Part shown: positions 1 through 6,943 of the stretch, one piece after another
Layout: each line of letters starts with the position of its first letter
Position numbering within the stretch: position 1 is the stretch's first letter
Source: Ruminococcaceae bacterium UBA6364
GTDB lineage: Bacteria > Bacillota > Clostridia > Oscillospirales > Acutalibacteraceae
Assembly: GCA_002440045.1 (NCBI GenBank)
Contig: DJRI01000149.1
Location: 1-9,257, forward strand
Direction: 5' to 3'
Length of the DNA stretch: 9,257 nucleotides
Made by a program: the position numbers and the translations under genes
The notes under the pieces: generated by a model
What the model was told of the DNA's origin: nothing
Seen by the model: the letters and a program-made list of their open reading frames with translations, nothing else
Database searches by the model: none

Positions 1-1387
<1,387 letters not shown>

Positions 1388-1391
<4 letters not shown>

Positions 1392-1648
1392 TGCCCCTGT
1401 TTTTCGGTTCTTTTAAGAACCGTACCCACCGAAACAGGTGAAATATGAACGCGTCTTTTGCCGTTTTTTTCGCAAACAACAAATGATTTCGGAAGCTCGT
1501 ACGGCGCAACTACAAAAGCTTCGCCGCTTTTTTCGGCTTTTACAAGGTAATTCACCGTGTCGCGCATTACCGTGGTGTTTTCCATATCAAAAATACCTAT
1601 TATTTCGTCGTCCGTAACAAGCGAATCCTGCCCTATATGAATATACAT
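1388..1648 (-). CDS. remB: Extracellular matrix regulator RemB (YaaB family)
   Basis: A protein of 86 residues starting MYIHIGQDSLVTDDEIIGIF, which matches the N-terminus I recall for B. subtilis RemB/YaaB (MYIHLG...DIVGIFD). The PKSFVV segment and the end HISPVSVGTVLKR also match that family (PKSIVV... YSPLSSSTLKKR). RemB is a small regulator linked to biofilm-matrix gene expression in Bacillus; its molecular action is less well understood than that of RemA. I place the start at the ATG at 1648 rather than an in-frame TTG at 1663, because the family begins at MYIH and GAGGA lies nine bases upstream. One base separates this start from the recF stop, so the two genes are probably translationally coupled. 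The position between recF and gyrB is the standard one for yaaB. Confidence 0.9.
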
Positions 1649-1649
1649 A

Positions 1650-2750
1650 TTATTTATCCTCAAAAACGGCGCCGTTTTTAATATGAAACGACTTGCCGCC
1701 GCACATTCTCATAACCTGCGACGGGTCGCAGCATGTAAGAAACACCTGGCGCTCATTAATATTATTAAGAATATAGTCCTGTCTTTTTTCGTCAAGCTCG
1801 CTCATAACGTCGTCAAGAAGCGCTATGGGCGTTTTGCCCGTTATTTCTTCAACCGCTTTTGCTTCCGAAAGCTTTAAAGCAAGCGCCGCTGAGCGCTGCT
1901 GCCCCTGTGAAGCAAAGCTTCGCGCGCTTTTTTTGTTTATTAAAAGCTCAAGGTCGTCTCGGTGAGGGCCTATAGACGTGGTTTTAAAAGTTGTATCTTC
2001 TTTTCGCCTTTTTAAAAGCTCGTCAAGAGTTAAAATATAAAGGTCGTGTATGCTTTGCGGCTCTTCTTTGAAAAATGACGAATACGAAACGGAAAAACTC
2101 TCTTTATTATCGGATATTCCCGCATAAATTTCTTCGCATTTTTCAGATAAAAGCTTTGAATATTTAAGCCGTTCAAAAATAATTACAGCGGCGTATCTTG
2201 CAAGGCAGTCGTCCCAACTGTCAAGTAAGTCGTAAAGCTGGGTTGAATAATAAAGGTCTTTTAAAATAACGTTTCTTTGAAAAAGCGCGTGCTTATACGA
2301 TTTTAAATATTCGGCATATTTCGGCTTTAACTGGCAAAGCGCAACGTCAAGAAATTTTCGCCTTTCTAAAGGCCCGTCTTTTACAAGCGAAAGCTGTGAC
2401 GGAGAAAACACAACAGCGCAAAAATTACCAATCAATTCTGAGGTTGACGAAAGCTCAACGCCGTTTAAGGTGACTTTTTTACCTTCGCCCAAATAAATCG
2501 ACGCTTTTTTTTCGCGCGTGCCGTCGTCAAAAAGAATTTCGTTTTTAAACGATTTTTCACCGAATTTAATAAAATCCCTGTCTTTTGCGCCGCGAAAGCT
2601 TTTACAGCCCGTAAAAAGCCACATCGCTTCAAGAATATTCGTTTTACCCTGTGCGTTTTCGCCGTGAATAACGTTAACGCCGTCGGACGGAAAAATATTT
2701 ATTTCCGAAATATTCCTGAAATTTTCGATTTTAATTGATTTTACCGTCAT
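1650..2750 (-). CDS. recF: DNA replication and repair protein RecF
   Basis: SMC-like ABC ATPase that works with RecO and RecR to load RecA at single-strand gaps. The start chosen is the ATG at 2750, giving 366 residues beginning MTVKSIKIENFRNISEI, the usual RecF opening; an in-frame TTG at 2774 would add eight residues that do not resemble the family. Visible motifs are Walker A GENAQGKT (30-37), the ABC signature SQGQQRS (about 281-287) and Walker B IALLDDVMSELD (from about 309). The length is normal for the family. The start overlaps the end of the upstream S4 gene by 20 bases and no clear Shine-Dalgarno is present, which suggests translational coupling. The remB start follows one base after the stop. 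Confidence 0.97.
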   Translation of the reverse strand: MTVKSIKIENFRNISEINIFPSDGVNVIHGENAQGKTNILEAMWLFTGCKSFRGAKDRDFIKFGEKSFKNEILFDDGTREKKASIYLGEGKKVTLNGVELSSTSELIGNFCAVVFSPSQLSLVKDGPLERRKFLDVALCQLKPKYAEYLKSYKHALFQRNVILKDLYYSTQLYDLLDSWDDCLARYAAVIIFERLKYSKLLSEKCEEIYAGISDNKESFSVSYSSFFKEEPQSIHDLYILTLDELLKRRKEDTTFKTTSIGPHRDDLELLINKKSARSFASQGQQRSAALALKLSEAKAVEEITGKTPIALLDDVMSELDEKRQDYILNNINERQVFLTCCDPSQVMRMCGGKSFHIKNGAVFEDK

Positions 2751-2985
2751 ATACGTTATAAACCGTGGCTTCAAATTCGGCTTTGTCGCCGTTTCTGAGC
2801 TTTTTGCCGCGCATGGTGCACGTTTCGCCGTTTACTTTAACTTCGCCGTTTTGAATGACTATTTTTGCGTGGCCGCCCGTAGACACGGCGCCGACGTTTT
2901 TTAAAAGGTCGTCAAGCCTTATATAATCGCTTTTTAAAAAGAAGTCTTTTTCTTCTTTTTTCAGTACTTTGAGTTTTATTTTCAT
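2731..2985 (-). CDS. yaaA: S4-domain RNA-binding protein, YaaA/RlbA family
   Basis: An 84-residue protein carrying one S4 RNA-binding domain: IRLDDLLKNVGAVSTGGHAK (22-41), then QNGEVKVNGETCTMRGKKLR and NGDKAEF. This is the small S4 protein that sits between dnaN and recF in many Bacillota (YaaA, also called RlbA in B. subtilis). The family is thought to bind RNA, possibly in ribosome maturation, but its role is not firmly settled. The gene begins eight bases after the dnaN stop with no recognisable Shine-Dalgarno (the gap reads TATATAAA), so reinitiation by ribosomes finishing dnaN is likely. Its last 20 bases overlap the recF start. Length and order are ordinary. Confidence 0.92.
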   Translation of the reverse strand: MKIKLKVLKKEEKDFFLKSDYIRLDDLLKNVGAVSTGGHAKIVIQNGEVKVNGETCTMRGKKLRNGDKAEFEATVYNVYDGKIN

Positions 2986-2993
2986 TTTATATA

Positions 2994-4118
2994 TTACTGT
3001 TGCTGTTGAGACGATTCGTTTTTAAGTCTCATGGGAATAATAAGGAAGATGAAGCTGTCGCCCTCAAGCGGCTTTATTATTATCGGCGAAATAGGCCCGT
3101 TAAGCTCCATTAAAACTTCGTCCGAATCAACCGTTTTAAGGCAGTCTGTAAGATAAGAGTTGTTAAAGCCGATTTCAATGCGCTTGCCGTCTATCTTTGC
3201 GGGAATTTTGTCGTTTGCCGCGCCGAGAGTAGTTGCGCTTGAAATTTTTATTGAATTATCCTCAAACACACAGCGCACGGGGCTTTTTAATTTGCCCGTA
3301 ATAAGAAGAGATGTTCTTTCAACGCTGTCGGTTAAAAGTCTTAAATTAACAATTACTTTTGTTGAATTTTCTTTCGGAATGGCGTTTCTGTAGTTGAAAA
3401 ATTCACCCTCTAAAAGACGTGAAACTATTCTGTAATTGCCTATTTCAAAAAGAATGTATTTTTTGCCGATGCTGAGCGTAATTTTTTCGTCGCTGTCGGT
3501 TATAAGCTTAACTACCTCCGAAAGAGTTTTTGAGGGAACTACAAACGAAAGCTCGTCTCCGTCGTAGTCGATAGCTTCGTTTCTTACGGCAAGTCTGAAA
3601 CCGTCGCACGAAACAAGTCTTAAATTGCCTTTTTCGACCTCAAATTTAATACCCTTGTGAACGGGCTTTAAGTCAGAAACGGCAACCGCGAAAATTGTCT
3701 GCCTTATCATATCTTTAAGCACGGACTGCTTAACAGAAAGCGGCATACCGCCAGAAACCGTTGGAAGCTCGGGATAATCGTCGGACGGAATGCTTATTAA
3801 TGTAAATTCGGCGTTGCCCGAATGAATTTTGCAAAGATTGTGTTCGTCTATTGAAATTTCAACCGTGTCGTTCGGAAGACGTCTTAAAATATCGCAGAGA
3901 AGATGCGAATTGAGAACTATGCTGCCTTCTGTTTCAACCTTGCATTCGATAACGGTTGTAATGCCGACTTCTATGTCGTAGCCCGAAAGCGTAAGACTTG
4001 AATTTTTTGCCTGAAACAGAATACCCTCGGTTGCAGGTATCGTACTTTTTTGAGAAACGCCCCTTTGCACTATCGAGCAAGCCTCGGCAAGTATGCCTGT
4101 ATTGCAGATAATTTTCAT
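2994..4118 (-). CDS. dnaN: DNA polymerase III beta subunit (sliding clamp)
   Basis: Ring-shaped clamp that tethers DNA polymerase III and other partners to DNA. The 374-residue length is typical for three clamp domains of about 120 residues each. Recognisable stretches are MKIICNTGILAEACSIVQRG at the N-terminus, ILRRLPNDTVEIS, SDDYPELP, and SCDGFRLAVR in domain 2. The family C-terminal PMRL motif, part of the partner-binding pocket, is at 362-365. The ATG at 4118 has GGAGGT eight bases upstream. After PMRL the protein has a nine-residue tail ending in four glutamines, encoded by a CAACAGCAACAG repeat. Second gene of the origin operon; the 272-bp gap from dnaA carries the probable oriC unwinding elements. 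Confidence 0.98.
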   Translation of the reverse strand: MKIICNTGILAEACSIVQRGVSQKSTIPATEGILFQAKNSSLTLSGYDIEVGITTVIECKVETEGSIVLNSHLLCDILRRLPNDTVEISIDEHNLCKIHSGNAEFTLISIPSDDYPELPTVSGGMPLSVKQSVLKDMIRQTIFAVAVSDLKPVHKGIKFEVEKGNLRLVSCDGFRLAVRNEAIDYDGDELSFVVPSKTLSEVVKLITDSDEKITLSIGKKYILFEIGNYRIVSRLLEGEFFNYRNAIPKENSTKVIVNLRLLTDSVERTSLLITGKLKSPVRCVFEDNSIKISSATTLGAANDKIPAKIDGKRIEIGFNNSYLTDCLKTVDSDEVLMELNGPISPIIIKPLEGDSFIFLIIPMRLKNESSQQQQ

Positions 4119-4132
4119 AATTAAGGACCTCC

Positions 4133-4194
4133 GTGTAAAAATAAAATTTATTGATTTATTTCAAAAATTTTGCGGTTTAAATTATTATATAAAC
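4133..4194 (-). other. AT-rich DNA unwinding element
   Basis: This stretch follows the DnaA-trio-like tract directly and is almost all A/T, including TTTATATAATAATTTAAA on the minus strand. Position and composition fit the segment first melted at a Bacillota origin. Melting itself cannot be seen from sequence. Confidence 0.55.
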
Positions 4195-4208
4195 AGTAGT
4201 AGAAGTAG
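4195..4208 (-). other. DnaA-trio-like tract
   Basis: Minus strand CTACTTCTACTACT; on the plus strand this is a run of TAG/AAG triplets (AGTAGTAGAAGTAG). DnaA-trios are repeated 3'-(G/A)A(T/A)-5' triplets on which DnaA assembles along single-stranded DNA. From memory, the B. subtilis tract contains the same TAGTAGAAGTA core. The tract sits four bases beyond two abutting DnaA-box-like 9-mers and is followed by AT-rich DNA, which is the expected order. Confidence 0.65.
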
Positions 4209-4212
4209 TGTG

Positions 4213-4230
4213 TGTAGAAATTGTAGAAAC
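4213..4230 (-). promoter_or_regulatory. Two abutting DnaA-box-like 9-mers
   Basis: Minus strand GTTTCTACA (4230-4222) followed directly by ATTTCTACA (4221-4213). Each matches 7 of 9 positions of TTTTCCACA, differing at position 1 and at position 6 (C to T). They lie immediately before the trio-like tract, where anchoring boxes are expected. Confidence 0.5.
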
Positions 4231-4275
4231 AGGTAAAAAACGGTGATTTTAAAGGGCTCAAAGGAAAAATTTTCC

Positions 4276-4284
4276 TGTTGAAAA
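4276..4284 (-). promoter_or_regulatory. DnaA-box-like site
   Basis: Minus strand TTTTCAACA, 8 of 9 to TTTTCCACA with the difference at position 6. It has the same orientation as the neighbouring sites. Confidence 0.5.
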
Positions 4285-4296
4285 AATGTTTGTTTA

Positions 4297-4305
4297 TGTA
4301 GACAA
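4297..4305 (-). promoter_or_regulatory. DnaA-box-like site
   Basis: Minus strand TTGTCTACA, 7 of 9 to TTTTCCACA, differing at positions 3 and 6. It lies 21 bp (two helical turns) from the site at 4276-4284 in the same orientation. Confidence 0.4.
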
Positions 4306-4334
4306 AATTTTTCTTTTTAAGAATAATGAAGAAA

Positions 4335-4366
4335 ATGTTCAATACTTCTGAACATTGAACGTTCAA
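4335..4366. repeat. Cluster of TTGAAC-type inverted repeats
   Basis: ATGTTCA (4335-4341) and TGAACAT (4349-4355) form a stem-capable pair with a 7-base loop. They run straight into the perfect 12-bp palindrome TTGAACGTTCAA (4355-4366). The cluster starts 24 bp after the dnaA stop codon. No T-run follows on either strand, so a terminator is unlikely; a protein-binding site near oriC is possible. Confidence 0.6.
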
Positions 4367-4390
4367 CTTGTCAAAAACAGGGTTTAAAAA

Positions 4391-5725
4391 TTACTCGTCG
4401 CGTTCGTTTTTTATGTTCTTCATAATGTCGTAAACGGTAGATTTCAAAGCGGGATTTTCTTCCATTTTGCTTTCTGCCGCTTCGAGCGAATAAATAACCG
4501 TCGAGTGCTTTTTGCCGCCGAACTCTTTACCTATATCTTCGTATGTAAGGTTTGTTATTTCCCTCATAACATACATGGCAAACTGCCGCGCGTTTGAAAT
4601 TTCGGCTTTTTTCTTTTCAGAGCGGATATCCTCGGGCGAAATGCCGAACGCCTTGCCGACCTGCTGAATAATGTTGTTAATTGTAACCTCCGTCGGCTGG
4701 GCATAATAAATAACGTCTTTAATAGCGTCGTTTGCGTCGCCGATTGTGGGCTGGCGGTTGTTCATTTGATATACGGCATAAATCTTTCTTACAACGCCCT
4801 CAATCTGCCTAACGTTATTTTTAAGGCGCTCTGCAATAAATTCAACAACATCGTCGCTCAATTTCATATTGAGAAGCTGTGATTTACGTCTTATAATGGC
4901 AATACGCGTCTCAAGAAGCGGCGGCTGAATGTCAGCTAAAAGACCCTGAATAAAGCGGCTTCTTAAACGCTCCTCCAAAGACTGAATGTCTTTAGGCGGT
5001 CTGTCCGATACAAGAACAATCTGCTTGCCTTCGTTTATAAGCGCTTCAAAGGTATAAAAGAATTCCTCCTGCACGGTGGGGTTTCTGCCTATAAACTGAA
5101 TATCGTCCATCAAAAGAACGTCTGCCGTTCTGTACTTTTTATGAAACTCGCTCATATTCTTTTCGGCGATATGAGCAATCATTTCGTTAAGAAAGCTTTC
5201 GCCGTTTGTATAAATGATGTTCATTTTCGGTCTGCCCGAAGCGAGCTCCACGTTAATAGCCTTTAAAAGGTGCGTTTTTCCGAGCCCCGATTCGCCGTAA
5301 ATGAAAAGCGGGTTATGAATACAGCCCGGATTTTTTGCAACCGCAAGAGCCGCCGTATAAGCGAATTTGTTTGTAGAACCGACAATGAAGTTTGAAAAAG
5401 TACAGTCAAGGTTGCCCGACGGCGCCGCAACGCCCGTTGGGTCCGAAACGTCGTCAAAGTTATCGCCGGAATTAAGCATTGCTTCGGTAACTATTTTTGC
5501 GTTAAGGCTGAAGCCTATTACATTTTCGGTTGCCTCTTCAATTTCTTTTATAAATCTGTTTTCGATTATTTCTCTTTTAAAATCGTTCGGAGCCATTAAA
5601 ATAAGGCTGTCGTCTGAAATTGCAATGGGTTCCAAAGTCTCCATCCATGCCTTAACAACGGTCTCCGTGCAAAGATGCCTGAGCTCGTCAAGAATGCTTT
5701 GCCACATCTCGTACAAATTGTCCAA
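4391..5725 (-). CDS. dnaA: Chromosomal replication initiator DnaA
   Basis: AAA+ initiator that binds DnaA boxes and melts oriC. The 444 residues show an N-terminal helicase-interaction domain (about 1-80), a short linker, the AAA+ core with Walker A GESGLGKT (144-151), Walker B VLLMDDI (203-209), sensor 1 (LVSDRPP, 238-244), an arginine-finger region (ERLRSRF, 252-258) and sensor 2 (VRQIEG, about 305-310), then the C-terminal DNA-binding domain (about 350-444). The start is TTG at 5725, with GGGGTG seven bases upstream. Oddities lie in the DNA-reading residues: the usual GGRDHTTV is GGKKHSTV (403-410), so the positions of E. coli Asp433, Thr435 and His439 are Lys406, Ser408 and Tyr412, and the normally conserved stretch before PRQ reads AEISNARQ. 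Transcription is likely from the promoter at 5786-5814. Confidence 0.98.
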   Translation of the reverse strand: MDNLYEMWQSILDELRHLCTETVVKAWMETLEPIAISDDSLILMAPNDFKREIIENRFIKEIEEATENVIGFSLNAKIVTEAMLNSGDNFDDVSDPTGVAAPSGNLDCTFSNFIVGSTNKFAYTAALAVAKNPGCIHNPLFIYGESGLGKTHLLKAINVELASGRPKMNIIYTNGESFLNEMIAHIAEKNMSEFHKKYRTADVLLMDDIQFIGRNPTVQEEFFYTFEALINEGKQIVLVSDRPPKDIQSLEERLRSRFIQGLLADIQPPLLETRIAIIRRKSQLLNMKLSDDVVEFIAERLKNNVRQIEGVVRKIYAVYQMNNRQPTIGDANDAIKDVIYYAQPTEVTINNIIQQVGKAFGISPEDIRSEKKKAEISNARQFAMYVMREITNLTYEDIGKEFGGKKHSTVIYSLEAAESKMEENPALKSTVYDIMKNIKNERDE

Positions 5726-5732
5726 AAATTTT

Positions 5733-5738
5733 CACCCC
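5733..5738 (-). promoter_or_regulatory. Ribosome binding site of dnaA
   Basis: GGGGTG on the minus strand, seven bases before the TTG at 5725. It supports the TTG start over the ATG at codon 7, which would remove the first residues of domain I. Confidence 0.75.
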
Positions 5739-5785
5739 GAAGAAACGTTTAAGAAAAATAAAAAAGTATATAGTTATTCCCATAT

Positions 5786-5814
5786 AGTATAACATATAAA
5801 CATACTGTTTGCAA
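5786..5814 (-). promoter_or_regulatory. dnaA promoter (sigma-A type)
   Basis: Minus strand TTGCAA (5814-5809), a 17-bp spacer and TATACT (5791-5786), preceded by an extended -10 TG (TGTTATACT). The predicted RNA start is near 5779, giving a leader of about 55 bases. A TTATNCACA-like site (TTATTCCCA, plus strand 5774-5782) lies at the predicted start and could allow DnaA autoregulation, but it is a single near match. Confidence 0.75.
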
Positions 5815-5844
5815 CCTTACTTAACAAAAAATAAAGGTAAAAAT

Positions 5845-5866
5845 AATTACAATATATATTGCAATT
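5845..5866. repeat. 22-bp near-perfect palindrome in the divergent spacer
   Basis: Starting AATTACAATAT and ending ATATTGCAATT, it pairs at 10 of 11 positions, with one mismatch at positions 5 and 18. It covers the -35 element of the rightward promoter (5859-5864) and lies about 30 bp upstream of the dnaA -35. It could be an operator or a by-product of AT-richness. Confidence 0.6.
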
Positions 5867-5887
5867 TTTCTGATATTTTAGTAATAT
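5859..5887 (+). promoter_or_regulatory. Promoter for the rightward RING/MBL genes
   Basis: TTGCAA (5859-5864), a 17-bp spacer and TAATAT (5882-5887), with a predicted RNA start near 5894 and an 80-base leader. It uses the same -35 hexamer and spacing as the opposing dnaA promoter. The 5726-5973 spacer holds both promoters and the palindrome, and no other gene is seen there. Confidence 0.55.
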
Positions 5888-5973
5888 TTTAATGGGTGTA
5901 TGCACAGGTTAACTTGTATCTTATTAAAAGCGCCCAGCCTACCCCCGGTTAAATAGATTGAAAGGGAAAAAAT

Positions 5974-6909
5974 ATGGATTTTACAAAATTGGTGTGTCCC
6001 GTTTGCGGCAAACGGTTTAATGAGGATGACGATATAGTTGTTTGCCCCGTTTGCGGAACACCGCATCACAGAGAATGCTATAACAAGAACGGAAAGTGTA
6101 TCAATTCCGATATTCACAGCGAAGGGTATGTCTATGAAAAAAACGACAAAACTCTTTTAGAAGAAAATTTTAAAGACGTAAGAGAAGAAACCGCCGACCA
6201 AAAAGACGGCGAAGAGCAGGACGCAGAATTTAACAAAGAGCAGGAAGAATTAAGAAAAATAGTTTACGACATAAATCATTCCGACAGAAAAGAAGTTAAA
6301 ATCGACGGCAAGCCCTCGCTTCTTTACGAAGTCGCAACTGGTGTAAAGTCGGGCTACTATATACCGCGGTTTATTTATTTTGACAGAATGGATAAAAAAA
6401 TACTGTTCAGTTTTTATGCATTCCTCTGTCCGCTTGCGTGGGCGGGTTATAAAAGAATTTATAAGCTTTTCGCGGCGATACTCGCTTTTTATGTGCTGAT
6501 TTTTTCAATACTGTATATTCCGATTGCGCGTAACGAGGATTTAAAAAACGCCGCTGCCGTTCTTTATGAGCAGGAGGGCGCCGAGGGTATGATGAAAGCA
6601 TATTCGTTTTTAGGCTCCGACAACGCGACGCTCACTTCTGCCGAAGCGGATTTTTTAAAGGCTGTTGAAAACGCCGCAACTCCGAAGGCTGTAAGCATTA
6701 CCGTCAGAATTTCAATTTACGTTATGCGCGCCGTTGTTGCGGTTTTCGGAACGTATATGTATTTTGACGCCACAAAAAAGCGAATAAACAAAATATGCGA
6801 AAAAAATCAAAATCTTTCAGAAGAAAAGGACCTTGTAATGCGTGACTGCAGAACGTCTTTGGGTCTTGCGATTGTCGCGGCGTTTCTCGATATTCTGTTC
6901 TTCTTTTAA
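5974..6909 (+). CDS. Membrane protein with N-terminal RING-type zinc finger
   Basis: 311 residues, function unknown. The N-terminus has a cysteine pattern like the prokaryotic RING-finger family: CPVCG (C8, C11), CPVCG (C24, C27), then HHREC (H31/H32, C35) and C42, enough ligands for zinc. A charged, mostly acidic linker follows (about 52-110). The C-terminal part has about four hydrophobic segments (roughly 142-160, 163-184, 245-263, 294-311) and resembles DUF2628-type small membrane proteins. There is no signal peptide, so the finger is probably cytoplasmic. The ATG has GAAAGGG eight bases upstream, and the gene is followed 34 bases later by the MBL gene, probably on one transcript. Ubiquitin-ligase activity should not be assumed; a scaffold or protein-interaction role is equally possible. 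Confidence 0.85.
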   Translation: MDFTKLVCPVCGKRFNEDDDIVVCPVCGTPHHRECYNKNGKCINSDIHSEGYVYEKNDKTLLEENFKDVREETADQKDGEEQDAEFNKEQEELRKIVYDINHSDRKEVKIDGKPSLLYEVATGVKSGYYIPRFIYFDRMDKKILFSFYAFLCPLAWAGYKRIYKLFAAILAFYVLIFSILYIPIARNEDLKNAAAVLYEQEGAEGMMKAYSFLGSDNATLTSAEADFLKAVENAATPKAVSITVRISIYVMRAVVAVFGTYMYFDATKKRINKICEKNQNLSEEKDLVMRDCRTSLGLAIVAAFLDILFFF

Positions 6910-6943
6910 AAATCAAAAGCACCCCTAAAGAGAGGTTAAAATT

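Larger units (their letters stand above)
4119..4390 (-). other. oriC: dnaA-dnaN spacer, probable oriC unwinding region
   Basis: A 272-bp AT-rich non-coding stretch between dnaA and dnaN, where B. subtilis has its DNA unwinding element. Read from dnaA towards dnaN, it contains an inverted-repeat cluster (4335-4366), same-strand DnaA-box-like 9-mers (4297-4305, 4276-4284, 4222-4230, 4213-4221), a DnaA-trio-like tract (4195-4208), an AT-rich stretch (4133-4194) and the dnaN ribosome binding site (GGAGGT, 4127-4132). A short inverted repeat (AGGAAAA/TTTTCCT, 4262-4276) lies among the boxes. No copy of TTATCCACA itself is present, so the box assignment rests on near matches and layout. A separate dnaN promoter may exist here but none stands out. 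Confidence 0.7.

Noticed and set aside
1653..1661. TTATCCTCA, 8 of 9 to a DnaA box, at the recF-remB junction
   Set aside because: It overlaps the recF end and the remB ribosome site, is isolated, and a second copy lies inside dnaN coding sequence (near 3257), so it is probably chance.
4262..4276. AGGAAAA/TTTTCCT inverted repeat as a terminator
   Set aside because: There is one base between arms, the stem is mostly A/T and no T-run follows, so it cannot act as a normal hairpin terminator.
4148..4366. A 72-codon open frame in the dnaA-dnaN spacer
   Set aside because: It overlaps the trio, box-like sites and AT-rich tract; the predicted protein is low-complexity Phe/Asn/Tyr/Lys-rich with no ribosome site noticed.
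5898..5906. GTATGCACA, 8 of 9 to the E. coli-type TTATNCACA box
   Set aside because: A single isolated match in the divergent spacer without neighbours; noted as a caution to the box hypothesis but not annotated.
5878..6117. A 79-codon minus-strand frame at the start of the RING gene
   Set aside because: Most of it is antisense to the cysteine-rich zinc-finger coding region, which is better supported.
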